Assembly: GCA_020634245.1 (NCBI GenBank)
Contig: JACKCC010000015.1
Span: 62,001-126,000 of the forward strand
Direction of reading: 5' to 3'
Length of the DNA: 64,000 nucleotides
Origin: Ardenticatenaceae bacterium
GTDB taxonomy: Bacteria; Chloroflexota; Anaerolineae; Promineifilales; Promineifilaceae
In this document: in pieces, positions 34,084 through 42,722 of the stretch
How positions within the stretch are numbered: the first letter of the stretch is position 1
Layout of the letters: every line of letters starts with the position of its first letter
The notes under the pieces: model-generated
What the model was told of the DNA's origin: nothing
The model's input: the letters and a program-made list of their open reading frames with translations, nothing else
Database searches by the model: none
Program-made: the position numbers and the translations under genes

Positions 34084-35313
34084 TTACATAAGTCGATCAT
34101 AATCATTTGAAGCGAAAAGCGAATTAAGGACTACAGAAGCAACACCTTGCGCCCACACTTCAGTGCCGCCCGGTTCAGTCACGATACGAAAAGAGTCGGA
34201 TAGACCATCAAAAGCAAACTTACGTATGGCTATTTCCATTGGCTCTAGAAAATGTTTACCCAGACAGACCGCTTCTCCATTAATGATAAATGACTGTGGG
34301 TTAAGAATGTTTACCAACGTTGCCATTCCTTTACCCAACCAGCACCCAGCTTCAGCTACAACGCGTATGGCTACCGCATCTCCCTCTTTAACGGCCGTTG
34401 TCACAGCCTTTAGTGATAGAGGTTTTACATCAGCTAAAGTGGTTGTCTCGCCAGATGCAATAGCTGCTTCTATCTGGCGAAATATAGCTGGAACAGAGGC
34501 CAGCGATTCAAGGCAACCAAATTTACCACATGAACAAAGTGGTCCATCTTCTTGAAGAACAATATGCCCAAACTCACCAGCTCCGCCAGATCCACCGCGA
34601 TATATTTGACCATTGGTCACTATCCCCGCGCCGATACCATAACCCACGGCGACAGCTACAAAATGATCAACGTCACGACCAACCCCAAATAATTGTTCGG
34701 CAATGGTTAGTGAGCGAGCATCGTTCTCCAAATGTACGGGAATTCCAAAATATTCAGCAATGGAAGCAGCAAGTGGAACATTATGCCAATTATAATGAGG
34801 AGCAAATATAGAAACACCGGCTTCATAATCCACTATACCATTAATACCAATGCCAATTCCCATCAGTTGATCGGTCTTGATCTTTGCCTGTTTCAATAAG
34901 CTATCAATTGCATGGCTGATAGCCTGAGAGATGGCCTCTGGATCGTATGGTATATCTAGCGATTCATTCACTGGAAGCTCATACATATCACTGTGAAGGA
35001 TATTGGCATCCAGATCTGTAAGAACACATGTGAATTTGTATTTGGCTAGGAGGACTCCCACAGCATAACCGGCTTCTGGATTCAATTGTAATTTGATTGC
35101 ACGGCGGCCAGCCCGATCTTCATTTTCAATTTTTCCGGCCTCTTTTACAAAACCGAGCTCAATCATCTCCCCCGTGATACCGGTTACAGATGCAGGGCTG
35201 AGGCCTGACATACGCGCTATGTCTCGACGCGCAATTGGCCCGCGACTTTGTATCAGTCGTAAGACCAACTGCTGATTCATCTTCTTAATTAAAGCGCGAT
35301 CCCCTTTTTGCAT
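34084..35313 (-). CDS. ROK-family transcriptional regulator (NagC/XylR type)
   Basis: A 409-residue protein. An N-terminal winged helix-turn-helix (residues 15-75, with Ala-Arg-Arg-Asp-Ile-Ala-Arg-Met-Ser-Gly-Leu-Ser) is fused to a ROK sugar-kinase-like domain. The zinc motif Cys-Ser-Cys-Gly-Lys-Phe-Gly-Cys and a partial kinase Gly loop are visible, as in sugar-sensing repressors. It has its own sigma70-type promoter. It lies immediately upstream of GH3-ABC-GH78 on the same strand and is the obvious controller of that set, with a sugar or sugar phosphate as inducer. Confidence 0.92.
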   Translation of the reverse strand: MQKGDRALIKKMNQQLVLRLIQSRGPIARRDIARMSGLSPASVTGITGEMIELGFVKEAGKIENEDRAGRRAIKLQLNPEAGYAVGVLLAKYKFTCVLTDLDANILHSDMYELPVNESLDIPYDPEAISQAISHAIDSLLKQAKIKTDQLMGIGIGINGIVDYEAGVSIFAPHYNWHNVPLAASIAEYFGIPVHLENDARSLTIAEQLFGVGRDVDHFVAVAVGYGIGAGIVTNGQIYRGGSGGAGEFGHIVLQEDGPLCSCGKFGCLESLASVPAIFRQIEAAIASGETTTLADVKPLSLKAVTTAVKEGDAVAIRVVAEAGCWLGKGMATLVNILNPQSFIINGEAVCLGKHFLEPMEIAIRKFAFDGLSDSFRIVTEPGGTEVWAQGVASVVLNSLFASNDYDRLM

Positions 35314-35347
35314 TAGGCTCTTCCATTGGTGGGTGTGAGGGAAATAT

Positions 35348-35372
35348 TTATTTAATTCACTGACTTAAATAA
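35348..35372. promoter_or_regulatory. Inverted repeat at the ROK promoter
   Basis: TTATTTAA and TTAAATAA, 8-bp perfect arms with a 9-bp spacer, overlap the -10 box of the ROK promoter. AT-rich dyads of this size fit ROK repressor sites, so autoregulation is plausible. Confidence 0.45.
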
Positions 35373-35397
35373 TAAAGGAGTTTGTGCCTACTGTCAA
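35369..35397 (-). promoter_or_regulatory. Sigma70-type promoter of the ROK gene
   Basis: Read on the - strand: TTGACA (35397-35392), 17-bp spacer, TATTAT (35374-35369). This near-consensus promoter lies 56 bases upstream of the start codon. Confidence 0.7.
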
Positions 35398-35399
35398 TA

Positions 35400-36106
35400 T
35401 TTTATCTTGACAACACCTTGTAAAAACCTCGTTTGGATGGGTTTCCTCTTAAAATCGTTCCATTTCTTTATTTCTCTATCGTGGCCGAACGTAATGGCGC
35501 ACAGCTCTTCGCCAAACGGTCAATGAACTCGGTAAGGAAATCAAAGTTAAAATTCCTATGAAATCCATGCGATTCTTGATGTGGTAGTGAAACGTCCTGG
35601 CCAATAGCAAAAGTGATTTTAAAACAGGCACAGGATCTGCACTGTCGCCCTCCCATGTTGTCTTTTAACTTGAGGTTAACATTGGGTTGGGCAACATCAC
35701 AGCGAATTACTTCAGTTACTTGAAACGGCCGTTCCCTACCCCATCACCTCAAAATCAGAAAGCACATAAAGGACAAACATCAATGGATGTACACAAATGG
35801 GTGGACATAATGGATGAATATGAAAAATTGCACCTTTTCGGACATTTTTTCATCACCAATGCCCATAAGAGGCTGTATTCCAGAGAGATGATGGAGAACC
35901 TTAAATACTCAAAAAACATCGAGAAAAGTGCGGGTGTGCTGGGATTTTGAACATTTTTTGGAACCGGGCTTCCGGAAATAGAGAAAAAGGGGGTAGAAAT
36001 GATGATCAAGTGAAGATGTCACGCCAACGGCCGTTACCCCTCCTCAAACCCATGCACATCAAATATAAGCGTATTGGCATTCTCCATCTATGACAACCTG
36101 GTACGA
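35400..36106. other. AT-rich region without a convincing gene
   Basis: Three short frames (62 aa - at 35468-35656, 87 aa + at 35687-35950, 84 aa - at 35755-36009) have no recognisable family and no clear ribosome-binding site. Two ACGGCCGT octamers (near 35726 and 36028) suggest old resident DNA. It lies beside an integration scar and may be a decayed gene region. Confidence 0.4.
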
Positions 36107-36320
36107 CTAATAACTGCTTCCCTGTTTTGCCAACCAACTCGCCCGTTCCCGATAATCCGGCATCGCCCGGCGCAAACGCTGCCAAAAGCCTTCACCATGA
36201 TTAGGTTCATGCAAATGGACAAGTTCATGCACGACGACGTATTCAATAATCCGGGAAGGCAGGCAAACCGTTCGCCAGTGAAAATTCAGTTTCCCACTGG
36301 GACTGCACGACCCCCAAGCA
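36107..36320 (-). pseudogene. C-terminal fragment of a YgjP-like (DUF45) metallopeptidase
   Basis: About 70 residues match the end of the family: Trp-Gly-Ser-Cys-Ser-Pro-Ser-Gly, Asn-Phe-His-Trp-Arg, Val-Val-His-Glu-Leu-Val-His (HExxH zinc site) and Pro-Asp-Tyr-Arg-Glu-Arg. The N-terminal two-thirds is missing. Similarity ends at about 36320, about ten bases from where the recombinase fragment begins on the other strand, so the gene was cut by that integration or rearrangement. Confidence 0.8.
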
Positions 36321-36329
36321 TGGAACTGG

Positions 36330-36811
36330 TTAAGTAGTTTGCTGAGTAGTCCAGAGCTTCTGGATGAAGGGCTGCAATACATGGCGGACAAGGCTCAAGT
36401 TGAAACAGAGCCAATTCAGAAGCGGCTGGCGGTAATTGATGATTTGTTGGACAAAGCCACTCAAGATATTGCTCGCCTTGTATCAGCCTTCGGTGACGAG
36501 AGTGATGAAGTAGCAGCGAAGGCATTACAGTCAAAAGTAAAGGAGAAGGTTCAACTCAAAGACAGTCTTGAGCAAGAACGAACCGGACTGAAAATGAAGT
36601 TGAATCAAACGGAATTTACACCGGAGCTGCGGGATCAAATCATTGCAATGGCTACCAAAATCGCGGCAACGCTTCCTAAAGGCTAATTTGAAAAGAAGCG
36701 ACTACTTTTGGATTTGGTGGATTTAAGGGTGCAACTGTTGCCTGGTCCAGATGGAGGTTATCGCATGAAGGTGAGCTGCCGCTTAGCCCCTGACCCAGGG
36801 TTGATAGAGTT
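36330..36811 (+). pseudogene. C-terminal tail of a large serine recombinase, with in-frame stop
   Basis: The frame gives the coiled-coil region typical of large serine recombinases (Ala-Val-Ile-Asp-Asp-Leu-Leu-Asp-Lys-Ala, then Glu-Gln-Glu-Arg). An in-frame TAA at 36684-36686 interrupts it. The same frame then continues with Phe-Glu-Lys-Lys-Arg-Leu-Leu-Leu-Asp and Met-Lys-Val-Ser-Cys-Arg, the usual end of the family. The catalytic N-terminal domain is absent. It ends against a tRNA-like 3' sequence and is a relic of an integrated element. Confidence 0.65.
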
Positions 36812-36845
36812 GTCTGGTTCTGGGTTCAAATCCCGCCGCCCCGAC
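36812..36845 (+). other. tRNA/tmRNA 3'-end-like fragment, possible attachment site
   Basis: GGTTCTGGGTTCAAATCCC followed by GCCGCCCCGAC looks like a T-arm (loop TTCAAAT) plus acceptor strand and discriminator A. T-stem pairing is imperfect and there is no matching 5' half upstream, where recombinase sequence lies instead. No CCA is encoded. A rho-independent terminator follows at once, as after real tRNA or tmRNA genes. It is best read as the 3' remnant left at an integration junction. Confidence 0.5.
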
Positions 36846-36880
36846 AAAAAAGCCGTACTGGTTTCAGTGCGGCTTTTATT
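36846..36880. terminator. Bidirectional rho-independent terminator
   Basis: AAAGCCGTACTG and CAGTGCGGCTTT form an 11-12 bp stem with one mismatch and a GTTT loop, with A-run before and T-run after. On the - strand it ends the operon whose last gene stops at 36902; on the + strand it follows the tRNA-like fragment. Confidence 0.85.
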
Positions 36881-36901
36881 TTTGGAGGGAAGATACCTTA
36901 C

Positions 36902-38659
36902 TCATTTTATCTGGATGGGACGAACGGCCGTTCCCAAATCAGCTAACGGCTCCGGATCATAATTATGCGCATCGGCATATCGAAACGCGGTAACGTCATT
37001 GGGCAGCAGCATCGTTAAATTGCCACCGTACCCCATCATGTAGGGAGCCTGAAAACAAGTGTCATCATCCGTGCAGTAAGCGATTGACCAGAACGAGAGT
37101 AAATAACGCGATTCGCCGTATTGATTACGCTGGTTAACCGGCAAGCCTTGTTCTTCTGTCTGGTAAAGGGCCTCCGCCAGTCTGGTAGGACTGAGCAACT
37201 GTTCACCGTCGTACCGGCCGCCATTATGCAGCAGCAGGGTGATTTTGGCCGTGTCGTCCACTGTGGGAAACAGACCGTAGCCAAAGATGGGCAAACCAGG
37301 ACGGCCGTCCGGCTCATAGGTCCGCATCATAGGCGCGTGGTAAATACCGATAGGCCAATACACCTCCTCTAGCACCATCTGCCAGATGTCAGCGTCCGGT
37401 CCCTCTTTGCTCTTGAGAAAGGCGTCCATCGCCGCGCCGAGGACGAAGGTGTTGATGGAATTGTAGCGCACCACCTCACCCGGTCCCCAATCATAATTGC
37501 CATATTCAAAAGCTCCCGCCAGCTTCTCGGTGGCCGAATCCATCTCCATCCAATTGGAAAACTTCTCCTGGTCTTCGTCGTCGGTGACGTTGCCGGACGT
37601 GCGATCCAGTTTGGAATCGCCGATGCCGGTGGCCATGCTCAAGGCGTTGCCAAAGGTGACGTCTTCCCAGCCATTGTGTACGGCCGTTACCGCCACATAG
37701 TCAGCAATCTTCAGGTCAAACACGTCATCGCCATATTTTTGGGCCAGGCGCAGCAGGGCAACGGCCGCACCCATCGACTTGGTCACCGAAAATACACCGT
37801 GCCGCATGGCGCGAGGGTAAGGAAACTCGCCGTGCCGGGTCACACTCGGCTGCAAATAAATCACGCCGTCTATGATCAACCCGGCGGCGCTGATGTCCTC
37901 CGGCTCCAGCCCGCCGTTAAACGCTGCCAGCAGATCGCCATCCACCTGAGACTCCAAGTCTGACCAGGGGCGGATGGGGACCTGCGCCGCCAATTCGGCG
38001 GCGAATTGATCGCACTGCGCGGCTTCATCGGCGATAGGGCCGGGCGTGTAAATGGGCGTGGTTTGCCCCCAATAATCGTTGCGGTTCCAGGCGGCCGTTT
38101 CTTGCGTGATTTGAAAGTAAAATTGCGAGACACGGCCGTCATCATACAAAAACGTCGCCAGACCATTATGGGCGTCGTTGGAAGTGCGGCTGGTCATGAC
38201 AAAAGGGAACGACGCCCGTGACCAGCCCTCATCGCCCGGCTCTAACCATACCCTGCCCGGCGACAGGATGATCCGCCAGCGGCTTTTGTCGCCGGTACTG
38301 GACATTATTTCCCGATTGGCTGGAACCAAATAATTATCGTAGGTGAAAAATTCGGCCTCGAAACCGGGAAAATAACGGCCGTTTTCTGAACGCGGCGTCC
38401 CGGCGGGGATACTGTCCTGCATCACAAACTCGTCCACGCGCAGCGTGCCGCTAAAGTTGTGCAAAGCCGGACTGGCGCCCTCACGCGGGGTGAAATAGCC
38501 ATTATGCACCGGGCTGCCAGGGACGAAATCGGGATCGAGCAGGATGCCGGCGGCGAGTTCATCGCGCGCTTGCGTATCTGGCAAAGCAAGCGGCGGCGCT
38601 GTTGAGCAGCCTGTAACCAGCAGTAAAATTGCGAGAACAACAACGCTTAGTTTTTTCAT
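36902..38659 (-). CDS. Serine beta-lactamase-like hydrolase lipoprotein
   Basis: A 585-residue exported lipoprotein; the signal ends at Leu-Val-Thr-Gly-Cys. The C-terminal half is a class C beta-lactamase/esterase (Pfam Beta-lactamase) domain with Ser-Val-Thr-Lys as the S-x-x-K nucleophile pair and Tyr-Asn-Ser as the Y-x-N motif. The first 230 residues are a beta-rich region of unknown family. Such proteins are usually esterases or D-amino-acid peptidases, not antibiotic lactamases. It is the last gene of a five-gene - operon, 17 bases after the zinc-finger gene. Confidence 0.87.
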   Translation of the reverse strand: MKKLSVVVLAILLLVTGCSTAPPLALPDTQARDELAAGILLDPDFVPGSPVHNGYFTPREGASPALHNFSGTLRVDEFVMQDSIPAGTPRSENGRYFPGFEAEFFTYDNYLVPANREIMSSTGDKSRWRIILSPGRVWLEPGDEGWSRASFPFVMTSRTSNDAHNGLATFLYDDGRVSQFYFQITQETAAWNRNDYWGQTTPIYTPGPIADEAAQCDQFAAELAAQVPIRPWSDLESQVDGDLLAAFNGGLEPEDISAAGLIIDGVIYLQPSVTRHGEFPYPRAMRHGVFSVTKSMGAAVALLRLAQKYGDDVFDLKIADYVAVTAVHNGWEDVTFGNALSMATGIGDSKLDRTSGNVTDDEDQEKFSNWMEMDSATEKLAGAFEYGNYDWGPGEVVRYNSINTFVLGAAMDAFLKSKEGPDADIWQMVLEEVYWPIGIYHAPMMRTYEPDGRPGLPIFGYGLFPTVDDTAKITLLLHNGGRYDGEQLLSPTRLAEALYQTEEQGLPVNQRNQYGESRYLLSFWSIAYCTDDDTCFQAPYMMGYGGNLTMLLPNDVTAFRYADAHNYDPEPLADLGTAVRPIQIK

Positions 38660-38676
38660 TTTCGACCTCCTCTAAC

Positions 38677-39090
38677 TTAGTCGATATGGACGCGCCATCT
38701 GGGTGACAACGGCCGTTGCTCCCCATCTTCCGCCTGCCAAACCGTTGTGCCATCAAGCCATTGGGTAACAAACAACCAGGCGCTCATGTAGCGGAAATCC
38801 TCGTCGTACCCGAGCAGCGACGCGGCATCTATGATGACCTGGTAGGGCGGTTCATAGGGCAAATTCAATGTGTAGCAAATCGCGCCGACGCTTTGACCGA
38901 TGAGCGCCTTAATCGCCTCATCAAGGTACTCATCCGACTGACTTATGGGCGTACTTTGCAGCCGGGGCTGGCAGTCGCTGCAAACCCAAAGGCCATCCGC
39001 TTCAAGCTCCAGTTTGGAAGAACGATTGGGAAAACGTTTCAGTTCATCTTCCGGGCGACCGCAAAAATCACAATGTCGTTGTTCGGTCAT
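38677..39090 (-). CDS. Small protein with ClpX-type C4 zinc finger
   Basis: A 137-residue protein. The N-terminus has Cys-Asp-Phe-Cys-Gly-Arg and, about 27 residues on, Val-Cys-Ser-Asp-Cys, the four cysteines of a ClpX-type zinc ribbon. The rest is acidic, Trp- and Tyr-rich and unknown. The start overlaps the S41 peptidase stop by 4 bases. In this operon it may recruit or sense protein substrates, but no role can be stated. Confidence 0.7.
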   Translation of the reverse strand: MTEQRHCDFCGRPEDELKRFPNRSSKLELEADGLWVCSDCQPRLQSTPISQSDEYLDEAIKALIGQSVGAICYTLNLPYEPPYQVIIDAASLLGYDEDFRYMSAWLFVTQWLDGTTVWQAEDGEQRPLSPRWRVHID

Positions 39091-40103
39091 TGAGCCTCCA
39101 TTGCGCTACGTGCTTCTTCAAGGGCCAATTGTGCTTCCTGCAACAGCTTGTTAAGCGGGGTAGATGTCGGCTGCCCGATGCTTTCCATGATCGCTTCCAG
39201 CGCTAAACGATAGGCCGTATTCAGGGCCTGCTCCTGTGAGACGGCAACGTCTGGGGCAACGCCGCGCCCCTCCCAATTGTCGTGGGTGATGGGATTGATG
39301 GCGCGGCCAACTGGGATAAATACCTCAAAATGGGGATGCAGGCGGTAAGGCGAACCAGGGTGCGCGCCGCCGCTCGTCGTTTCCCCGACCAGGGTGGCTC
39401 GTTGGCGGGTTTGCAAGTTGAAGGCAAATTCTTCTCCGGCGGAGAATGTGTTTGAACTGGTCAGAATGTAAACGGGCTTGTCTGCAAAGCGTTGACCGGG
39501 CACGTAAGGCAATGTCCAATACTGCTGGGTGAACTCTTCTTCGCGCCAGTAAAGGCTGTTGAGATGGACAGGTTCGCCAGCAAAAAGGTAGCTGCTGATG
39601 AGAGCGACCATGTTGGGGTTGCCGCCGCGACATTGACGCAGGTCAATGATGAGGGCATTGGTGTGGGCGAGAAAGTTCATGGCGGATACGGCCGTGTCCC
39701 CACTCCCCCACGACGGCCGGTAAAAATAACGAATATCCACATACCCCATATTTCCCGGCAGCCTTTCCACCTTGTAAATGCCGTAATTCTCCAATCTGGC
39801 CCGCTGCCGAAACTCGGCCGCCCGTTCTTCATTTTGGAGCAGCGAGTCGTCATCGTCTGGCAGCGGGTCAGGATACCAGCGTACCCACAAATGCTCATCC
39901 TGATTGACGAACCGCAAATGCTCCGTCAGGGTTTGAGCAAACTCTTCGCCCGCAGTGATAGCGGCGTAGGCTCCCTCTTCCATATGTTTTTGCAAACGGC
40001 GGCAAATTTGTGCAGCGACATCGGGGAAAACGTAGTAAGCCAGTAATTTCTCCGCGAGCTTCTGAACAATTTCCGTTTGCGTGACTGCGTTTATTGGCTC
40101 CAT
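39087..40103 (-). CDS. S41-family peptidase (tail-specific/IRBP-like)
   Basis: A 338-residue protein with the S41 core but no PDZ domain. Visible are Met-Gly-Tyr-Val-Asp-Ile-Arg, Ile-Asp-Leu-Arg-Gln-Cys-Arg-Gly-Gly and the catalytic-serine segment Ser-Asn-Thr-Phe-Ser-Ala-Gly-Glu-Glu-Phe. Gly-Glu-Thr-Thr-Ser-Gly-Gly-Ala follows. This is the short N-terminal-helical IRBP type. No signal peptide is seen, so it may be cytoplasmic. The stop overlaps the next start. Confidence 0.9.
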   Translation of the reverse strand: MEPINAVTQTEIVQKLAEKLLAYYVFPDVAAQICRRLQKHMEEGAYAAITAGEEFAQTLTEHLRFVNQDEHLWVRWYPDPLPDDDDSLLQNEERAAEFRQRARLENYGIYKVERLPGNMGYVDIRYFYRPSWGSGDTAVSAMNFLAHTNALIIDLRQCRGGNPNMVALISSYLFAGEPVHLNSLYWREEEFTQQYWTLPYVPGQRFADKPVYILTSSNTFSAGEEFAFNLQTRQRATLVGETTSGGAHPGSPYRLHPHFEVFIPVGRAINPITHDNWEGRGVAPDVAVSQEQALNTAYRLALEAIMESIGQPTSTPLNKLLQEAQLALEEARSAMEAQ

Positions 40104-40115
40104 ATCAACTCCGTT

Positions 40116-40898
40116 TTACATTTCCTCCCGCAGCCAATCCAGTATAAGCTGGACAATCTGTACTTTACTCCTGGCAAATTCATGATCGTCTTGAACTGCT
40201 TCAATCCTGACATGAGCCGCACCGCTCTTTACCAACGCCCGATAGAAAGGGATCGTATGCGCTTCGATGGGTGTAATCTCATCTTCCCAGCCGCCGATTA
40301 ACAAAACATGGCGGTCATGCAGCCAGGGAGCCAATTTTTCATGATCCAGCGCATCTTGATAAGTCACCAGGCCAGGAATCAAATCATCCTGAAAATGGAC
40401 TGGCCCCTCCGGCGCGCGCAAAGACGCCAGATTTTGCGCAACTTGTTGGGCATATGCTGGATCACTTCCAATTTGACGCGCTTCCAGGCCAAAGTTTCGG
40501 CCCGAAATCATGAACATCTGTTTGAAAGCCGGGTTTTGCGCCGCTCCTGCCGGGGCAATTGCAGCGCCAAAACTCCAACCGCCCAGGATGATCTCGTCGG
40601 GAGCAATGCGGTAGGTTTCCTGAGTGTGCGGCGCCTGGAGAAAACGGAGCGCCGCGCCAATATCGGCGACGGCATTGGGAAATGAGAAAGACCCTTCGCT
40701 TTGAAATGTACCGCGGTAGTTGAAGGTGAGGACGTTGGTGCCTGCTTGCGACAATGCTTCGCAAATCAACTCATCTCCTTCTATGCCGGGAAATCCCTGA
40801 AGGAAAATCACTGTAGACGCGGGGGCATTGACATTGGCCGGAAAGAAATAGCCTTTAATGAGGCTGTTTGAACTTATAAACTGCACGGAAATCATCAA
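40116..40898 (-). CDS. Alpha/beta hydrolase
   Basis: A 260-residue alpha/beta fold hydrolase. The nucleophile elbow is Gly-Gly-Trp-Ser-Phe-Gly-Ala, the oxyanion region Phe-Leu-Gln-Gly-Phe-Pro-Gly, and the late Gly-Gly-Trp-Glu-Asp-Glu and Asp-His-Glu segments hold the acid and His. Closest to small dipeptidyl-peptidase or dienelactone-hydrolase-like enzymes. It starts 3 bases after the FG-GAP gene and ends 12 bases before the S41 gene. Substrate unknown. Confidence 0.87.
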   Translation of the reverse strand: MMISVQFISSNSLIKGYFFPANVNAPASTVIFLQGFPGIEGDELICEALSQAGTNVLTFNYRGTFQSEGSFSFPNAVADIGAALRFLQAPHTQETYRIAPDEIILGGWSFGAAIAPAGAAQNPAFKQMFMISGRNFGLEARQIGSDPAYAQQVAQNLASLRAPEGPVHFQDDLIPGLVTYQDALDHEKLAPWLHDRHVLLIGGWEDEITPIEAHTIPFYRALVKSGAAHVRIEAVQDDHEFARSKVQIVQLILDWLREEM

Positions 40899-40901
40899 TG
40901 A

Positions 40902-42722
40902 TCACTCCTCTTGAAAAGTCGCCCATTGGTCCAAGGCAAATTCCATTTTTGCAGGCAAACCGGCGGGGTTGGGTTGGGCAGTGGCATCAGTGAGGTCAGG
41001 CGGCCACATGATGCGTTCGTCGGGAGCTGAGGAGCGAAAGACGCTGACGGCGATGCGGTAAGTTGCCTCTGGCAGCTTGATTTGATATTCCAATTCGCTG
41101 GGCGTCCCCATGCGGGAGTTGGCGGCCAGCCAGCCGTTTGCTTGCAAGTGGGCAGCGCGTTCGGCCTGGGCCGTTTCGCTGCTACCGGTGTCGCGGCACT
41201 GCCAGTCGAAATTTTGGGTTTGCTGCCAGGAGGAGGCGTTTTGTTGGTAAACGGCCGTGCCCAATGCCGCTGACGTATGCAAAATCCGTACCTGCTCGCC
41301 ATTGGCAACAAAAACATTGCTCCCAATCATTTCTGGCGTGATGGAGCGAATGCCCAGGTAAAAATAGCCGCCGTCCTGCATCAACAGCAGTTCGCTGCCG
41401 TCAGAAAGGAATGTAGTTTCTGCATTTTCCCATTCGTTGGGGGAAAGGACACCGTCAATGGTGGGCGAATTGAACAGCATTGGTTTTGGCACAGGGGGTA
41501 CGGCCGTATTCAGCCACACTTCTGCACCGCCCTGAAACCGGCCTACCAGCACATCTAAATCACCGTCCCTATCCAGATCGCCCAGCGATGGTTTGCCATT
41601 CATATCCGTATTGGCACCCAGGCGCAGCCCGGCATCAATGAGATTTCCACTTCCATCATTAAGCCAGATTTCGTTGGGCCGATCCATATTGGCGATAAAG
41701 GCGTCTATGTCGCCGTCATTATCTAAATCGCCAACGGCTAACTCGGCAGCCATTGTCTCGTTCAGGTTTTGGCCGCTGTCGGTAAAGCTGCCGGTGCTAT
41801 CGTTCCAGAATAAACGGCTGGGAAAGCTGCCTGTATCCCGAAAACCATTCGTCACCAATACATCCAGATCGCCATCGTTGTCAAAATCGGCCAGTGCTGT
41901 GTCGCCTACGGTGGATTGGTCATCATCCATTTGCCAGGCGCTGCCGAAACGGCCGTTACCATCATTCAACTGCGCCACATAACCTTCTCCCCAGCGTTTG
42001 CCGAAATAATCAACGTCCCCATCTCCATCCAGGTCGCCCCAGGTGATGGCGTCTTCTTCCAGAAGCAGGCCGCTGTCTGTGAAATTAGCCGCGCCATCAT
42101 TCAGGAAAACCTTGTCGGGCAGCCCCTCAAAAGAGAAGTAGACTACATGCGCGTCTATATGCCCGTCTCCGTTGATGTCAAGCAGGTTGACGCCGGCTGC
42201 GCTGTCCTTAGCATCGCCAAAATCCTGGCCTGTGTCGACAAACAGCGCCGCGCCGTCATTCAAATATACTTTGCTAGGCGCGACGAATTGGTGGCAAACA
42301 ATGAAAGCGTCTAAGTCACCATCGGCATCAAAATCGGCTAAGCCAACGCCGTGCCCATATTGGGTTAATTTTTGACCAGTGTCGGTGAAACGGCCGTCGC
42401 CATTATTCAGCCAGACCTGAGCCACGTTTCGCTGGGGATTGGCAAACACGGCGTCCAAATCGCCGTCCCCGTCCAGATCGCCCAATCCAATCTGATAGGT
42501 TTCACGAGATGTGAATTCCTGATCGCTTTTTTCCAAAGAAAAAGAGGCTGTGGTCTGTTCTGGCGTGGAAGGCGTGACCACTGTCGGTGTCTCGGCAGCA
42601 TAGGCCGGTAAGTCTGGTGTCGCTGTTACCGGTTCCGGGTCCACGTTTTGGCAACCGGTCAAAATGAATAGGATTGCAGTTAAAAACACAATTATTTTGC
42701 TTTTTGGAGGGCTGCTAAACAT
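40902..42722 (-). CDS. FG-GAP/VCBS-repeat lipoprotein
   Basis: A 606-residue exported lipoprotein. The start at 42722 has AGGAG seven bases upstream, and the lipobox is Phe-Ile-Leu-Thr-Gly-Cys. Residues about 75-430 contain seven or eight FG-GAP repeats with the calcium loop Asp-Leu-Asp-Gly-Asp-Gly-Asp-Leu-Asp, forming a beta-propeller. The final 170 residues (from Ile-Asp-Gly-Val-Leu-Ser-Pro-Asn-Glu-Trp) resemble CBM9/DOMON-like sandwich domains. It is the first gene of the operon that continues to 36902. Confidence 0.88.
   Translation of the reverse strand: MFSSPPKSKIIVFLTAILFILTGCQNVDPEPVTATPDLPAYAAETPTVVTPSTPEQTTASFSLEKSDQEFTSRETYQIGLGDLDGDGDLDAVFANPQRNVAQVWLNNGDGRFTDTGQKLTQYGHGVGLADFDADGDLDAFIVCHQFVAPSKVYLNDGAALFVDTGQDFGDAKDSAAGVNLLDINGDGHIDAHVVYFSFEGLPDKVFLNDGAANFTDSGLLLEEDAITWGDLDGDGDVDYFGKRWGEGYVAQLNDGNGRFGSAWQMDDDQSTVGDTALADFDNDGDLDVLVTNGFRDTGSFPSRLFWNDSTGSFTDSGQNLNETMAAELAVGDLDNDGDIDAFIANMDRPNEIWLNDGSGNLIDAGLRLGANTDMNGKPSLGDLDRDGDLDVLVGRFQGGAEVWLNTAVPPVPKPMLFNSPTIDGVLSPNEWENAETTFLSDGSELLLMQDGGYFYLGIRSITPEMIGSNVFVANGEQVRILHTSAALGTAVYQQNASSWQQTQNFDWQCRDTGSSETAQAERAAHLQANGWLAANSRMGTPSELEYQIKLPEATYRIAVSVFRSSAPDERIMWPPDLTDATAQPNPAGLPAKMEFALDQWATFQEE

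Noticed and set aside
35687..35950. An 87-residue + strand gene
   Set aside because: No ribosome-binding site, no recognisable family, and an equally long frame on the other strand.
36812..36845. A complete tRNA gene
   Set aside because: Only T-arm and acceptor-like 3' sequence is present; upstream DNA is recombinase coding sequence and no cloverleaf can be built.
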